Positions 62,289-64,000 of a DNA stretch of 64,000 nucleotides are shown here, one piece after another. Positions within the stretch are counted from its first letter, which is position 1; each line of letters opens with the position of its first letter. The position numbers and the translations under genes are program-made. The notes beneath the pieces were generated by a model, which worked only from the letters and a program-made list of their open reading frames with translations, did not search any database and was not told the DNA's origin. This DNA is from Nitrososphaeria archaeon (GTDB lineage Archaea > Thermoproteota > Nitrososphaeria > Conexivisphaerales > DTJL01), in NCBI GenBank assembly GCA_029775965.1, contig JARVJU010000005.1, positions 27,822 to 91,821 of the forward strand, written 5' to 3'.

Positions 62289-62636
62289 ATGGATACTCTT
62301 GAGTTACTAGGTTCTGTATCCAGATGGAAGATCCTTGAAGCTCTTAGAGCAGGACCAGCTGACGGTTCGTCCCTTGCCTCAATGCTTGGTATATCTGTTC
62401 AAGGTGTAATGAAGCACATTAACATTCTCTTGAATGCTGGCCTTGTAGAAAGGACACAGATAGACGGAAGGTTTGAGTACAGGCTAAAGGGGAAGTTATG
62501 GCTAAGACATGAGGCAGACCCAGATTATGAAATAATCTTCTTCTTGCATTCTGCATCCGAAAATGCGGAGAAGGAGTTCAAGGTAAGAAGACACATAAAG
62601 AGACTGCTTAGGTATTTGTATTTGAGTTATGGATGA
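62289..62636 (+). CDS. ArsR-like winged-helix transcription regulator
   Basis: 115-residue DNA-binding protein. The winged helix is LELLGSVSRWKILEALRAG, SSLASMLGISVQGVMKHINI and AGLVERTQIDGRFEYRL. The C-terminal part (about 75-115) lacks metal-binding cysteines and is helical and basic. Its place opposite the hsp20-cdc48-protease operon, with an inverted repeat in the shared promoter, makes it a candidate heat-shock or proteostasis regulator. This role is inferred from position. Confidence 0.82.
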   Translation: MDTLELLGSVSRWKILEALRAGPADGSSLASMLGISVQGVMKHINILLNAGLVERTQIDGRFEYRLKGKLWLRHEADPDYEIIFFLHSASENAEKEFKVRRHIKRLLRYLYLSYG

Positions 62637-62963
62637 TCATTCATAACTTTTACTCTGCTCTTCAGGAGAATTGATATTCTGGTTGATAATGTCAGCCATA
62701 TAGTGGTCTTTGATCTTTACAGTAACATTCTTGACTCCCTCGACTTCCATTATTGACCTTCTAACGTCTTCAGCTATCTGGTATGCAAACATAGCAGGGC
62801 AGACAGGCGTAGTCATCCTGACCTCTGTATACACATTTCCATCGTCGCTTACATCAAGCTTTTCAACGAGATTGAGCTCCAGTATCGGGACTCCAATCTC
62901 AGGGTCTACAACATAGTTCAGCTTTTCCCATATCTGGTCTATCATTTCTTCTTTTGTTGGCAT
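62637..62963 (-). CDS. MIP18/PaaD-type Fe-S assembly factor (DUF59)
   Basis: Small protein of the DUF59 family (MIP18, SufT, PaaD relatives) that helps load iron-sulfur clusters onto target proteins. IWEKLNYVVDPEIGVPILEL is the family start, with conserved DPE, and RMTTPVCPAMFAYQIAED holds the reactive Cys. 108 residues. The 3' end abuts the regulator gene's stop. The Fe-S TFE-beta-like factor elsewhere in the window is one possible client (inference). Confidence 0.92.
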   Translation of the reverse strand: MPTKEEMIDQIWEKLNYVVDPEIGVPILELNLVEKLDVSDDGNVYTEVRMTTPVCPAMFAYQIAEDVRRSIMEVEGVKNVTVKIKDHYMADIINQNINSPEEQSKSYE

Positions 62964-63013
62964 CTACTCCTACTGTGCTGTATAGAAGTATTAATACTGT
63001 TTGTAGCTTTCTA

Positions 63014-63721
63014 CTACTGAGACTCTCTTTCTAGAGTGAAATATACTCGCCTGTTATCCTTCCCTTTATTTTCAGCCTTCATGAAAACTATCTTCCCTAT
63101 TTCTGATGTTCTTTTAACATGCACACCTCCATCAGCTTGTCTGTCAAAGTCTCCTATCTCCACTATTCTGAGCTCCGAAACATCAGGGGGTGATGCCTCA
63201 AGAAGCTTGACCATCCCAGGTATTGAAAGTGCTTGCTCTCTCTTCATGAAGTATGTCTTTACTGGTAAGTCTCTTTCTATTACTGCATTTGCCATATCTA
63301 TGTAAGCCTGAAGCTTTGCCTTATCGAAATTACTAAGATTGAAATCAACTCTTGATACATCTGGCGCAACAGAATTGCCGGTTATCAAGGCTCCGGTTTC
63401 TCTGTTTACAACATTGCTCAGTATATGTGTGGCTGTGTGCATCCTCATTATGCTATACCTTCTTTCCCAGTCCAGCACTGCATGAACAATGCTTTTGACA
63501 GAAAACTTCGGACTCTCAGCTAAAATGTGCACTATGCTATCTCCTTCTTTAATCACTTCAGTCACCTTGCTGCCCTCAATAATTCCTGTATCTGAAACCA
63601 GCCCTCCCCCTTTTGGGCTAAAGCATGTGGAATCAAGCACCACTGCATTGCCTTCGATCTGAATAACTGTAGAATAACATTCTTTCATATATGGATCATC
63701 CCAGTACAGGCGTTTAGTCAT
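63014..63721 (-). CDS. alaX: Alanyl-tRNA editing protein AlaX
   Basis: Stand-alone editing domain that removes serine or glycine wrongly attached to tRNA-Ala. Zinc ligands: RMHTATHILSNVV (HxxxH) and the second site DFDRQADGGVHVKRTSEIG, where the first Cys of the usual CGGTHV is replaced, as in several archaeal AlaX proteins. The N-terminal TFSPKGGGLVSDTG-like CFSPKGGGLVSDTGII block matches the family. 235 residues, AlaX-M size. It lies 50 bases upstream of the MIP18-type gene on the same strand. Confidence 0.93.
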   Translation of the reverse strand: MTKRLYWDDPYMKECYSTVIQIEGNAVVLDSTCFSPKGGGLVSDTGIIEGSKVTEVIKEGDSIVHILAESPKFSVKSIVHAVLDWERRYSIMRMHTATHILSNVVNRETGALITGNSVAPDVSRVDFNLSNFDKAKLQAYIDMANAVIERDLPVKTYFMKREQALSIPGMVKLLEASPPDVSELRIVEIGDFDRQADGGVHVKRTSEIGKIVFMKAENKGKDNRRVYFTLERESQ

Positions 63722-63820
63722 TCTCAGAGCAGAGATATCGCATTCTATTGATTTAAGTTTAAACTATATGGATCATTAGCCTTGAGTAGCAAGAAGCCGA
63801 TGCATTAAGGCATTGCTAGT

Positions 63821-64000
63821 TCACTGCAGACCAGTCTGCTCCAGCAACATAAGGCATTTTTGCTTGGTAACGGGTGAACTACCCCTCGCTATCGCAAGGG
63901 CTTCCAGCATAGGCTGGTTATGGGCTGGTTCACAGGCAGCCCCGGCTAAGGGCATGTAGCCCAAAGCCCTCTCAAATTTTTTAGCCATGTTGATGGCTCC
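63821..64000 (-). CDS. tnpB: TnpB (IS605 OrfB), 3' end only, runs off the window
   Basis: Partial reading frame on the minus strand, open from the window edge. It encodes INMAKKFERALGYMPLAGAA then EPAHNQPMLEALAIARGSS, a well-known C-terminal layout of archaeal TnpB proteins (IS605 RNA-guided nuclease family). After RGSS the frame passes the element's right end and stops at 63821-63823. The zinc ribbon and RuvC parts lie outside the window, so completeness cannot be judged. Confidence 0.8.
   Translation of the reverse strand, partial: GAINMAKKFERALGYMPLAGAACEPAHNQPMLEALAIARGSSPVTKQKCLMLLEQTGLQ
63874..63910 (-). repeat. TnpB right end/omega-RNA-like hairpin, copy 5
   Basis: In tnpB sense: GGAAGCCCTTGCGATAGCGA then GGGGTAGTTCAC. 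It overlaps the last codons of the partial tnpB, as right ends do in this family. It is the reference for interpreting the solo copies at 8069, 15110, 52722 and 55796, which share GTAGTTCAC after a stem-loop. Confidence 0.7.

Overview
This window is archaeal chromosome. Every information-processing gene is of archaeal type: RadA, TFB, a TFE-beta-like Fe-S winged-helix protein, NOP5 with fibrillarin, GAR1, SRP19, S8e, an Sm-like protein, class I CCA-adding enzyme, Trm1, a TrmG10-type methylase, CDC48, archease and a tRNA-Ser carrying introns. TFE-beta-like, EMC6-like and RqcH proteins together with SMC-ScpA-ScpB and archaeal inositol-1-phosphate synthase point to the TACK branch, most likely a Thaumarchaeota/Nitrososphaeria relative (inference; no rRNA is present). 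The DNA is moderately AT-rich. Many genes have a TATA-like box (TTTAWA/CTTAAATA) about 25-30 bases before an ATG, GTG or TTG, which suggests leaderless transcription and was used to choose several starts.

Layout. 0.2-1.2 kb: two coupled peroxiredoxins. 1.5-3.4 kb: NOP5-fibrillarin, preceded by a structured stretch. 3.3-6.8 kb: RadA with an intein, then AsnRS. 6.9-8.1 kb: a ThiI-like protein with a degenerate P-loop, whose stop codon lies inside a 50-bp repeat. 8.2-12.9 kb: a compact minus-strand operon (RqcH, CBS protein, Mut7-C RNase, AMMECR1, MurG-like glycosyltransferase). 12.9-14.4 kb: EMC6-like membrane protein, RadB-like ATPase and Sm protein. 14.4-15.4 kb: gene-poor gap with a repeat. 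15.4-20.3 kb: Rio2, CTP synthase, AbrB-PhoU regulator, M24 peptidase. 20.8-25.6 kb: SMC-ScpA-ScpB. 26-28.9 kb: S8e-SRP19-GAR1-TFB-TFE-beta-RlmE. 28.9-37.4 kb: Trm1, THEP1, RNase HII, MarC, Ino1, cis-prenyltransferase, DUF373 and a coiled-coil protein. 37.4-39.4 kb: ECF S-component-like protein, surface DUF4430-like protein and a wHTH protein. 39.4-46.2 kb: Dph6-like ligase, tRNA-Ser, archease, M1 aminopeptidase with HEAT repeats, acetyl-CoA synthetase. 46.4-48.4 kb: decayed zone with IS605/TnpB relics and a broken amino-acid permease. 48.6-57.9 kb: tRNA-Pro, COG2112 kinase, CCA enzyme, ThpR, UPF0200/UPF0201, RNase Z, TrmG10, PRPP synthase, CinA-like and GPN GTPase. 58-62.6 kb: a proteostasis block (Hsp20, CDC48, site-2 protease) with a divergent ArsR-like regulator. 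The end holds a MIP18-type Fe-S factor, AlaX and the 3' end of a tnpB gene running off the window.

The recurring theme is RNA metabolism: rRNA methylation, tRNA splicing, tRNA 3' and end repair, tRNA methylation, transcription initiation and ribosome rescue. A second layer is mobile-element debris. At least five TnpB right-end hairpins occur, three of them near-identical stand-alone 50-bp units with no transposase, together with internally deleted IS605-type elements. These solo units, the intein in the RadA P-loop, the double-intron tRNA and the Hsp20-CDC48-protease block are the most interesting features. I found no convincing CRISPR array, prophage or defence island.
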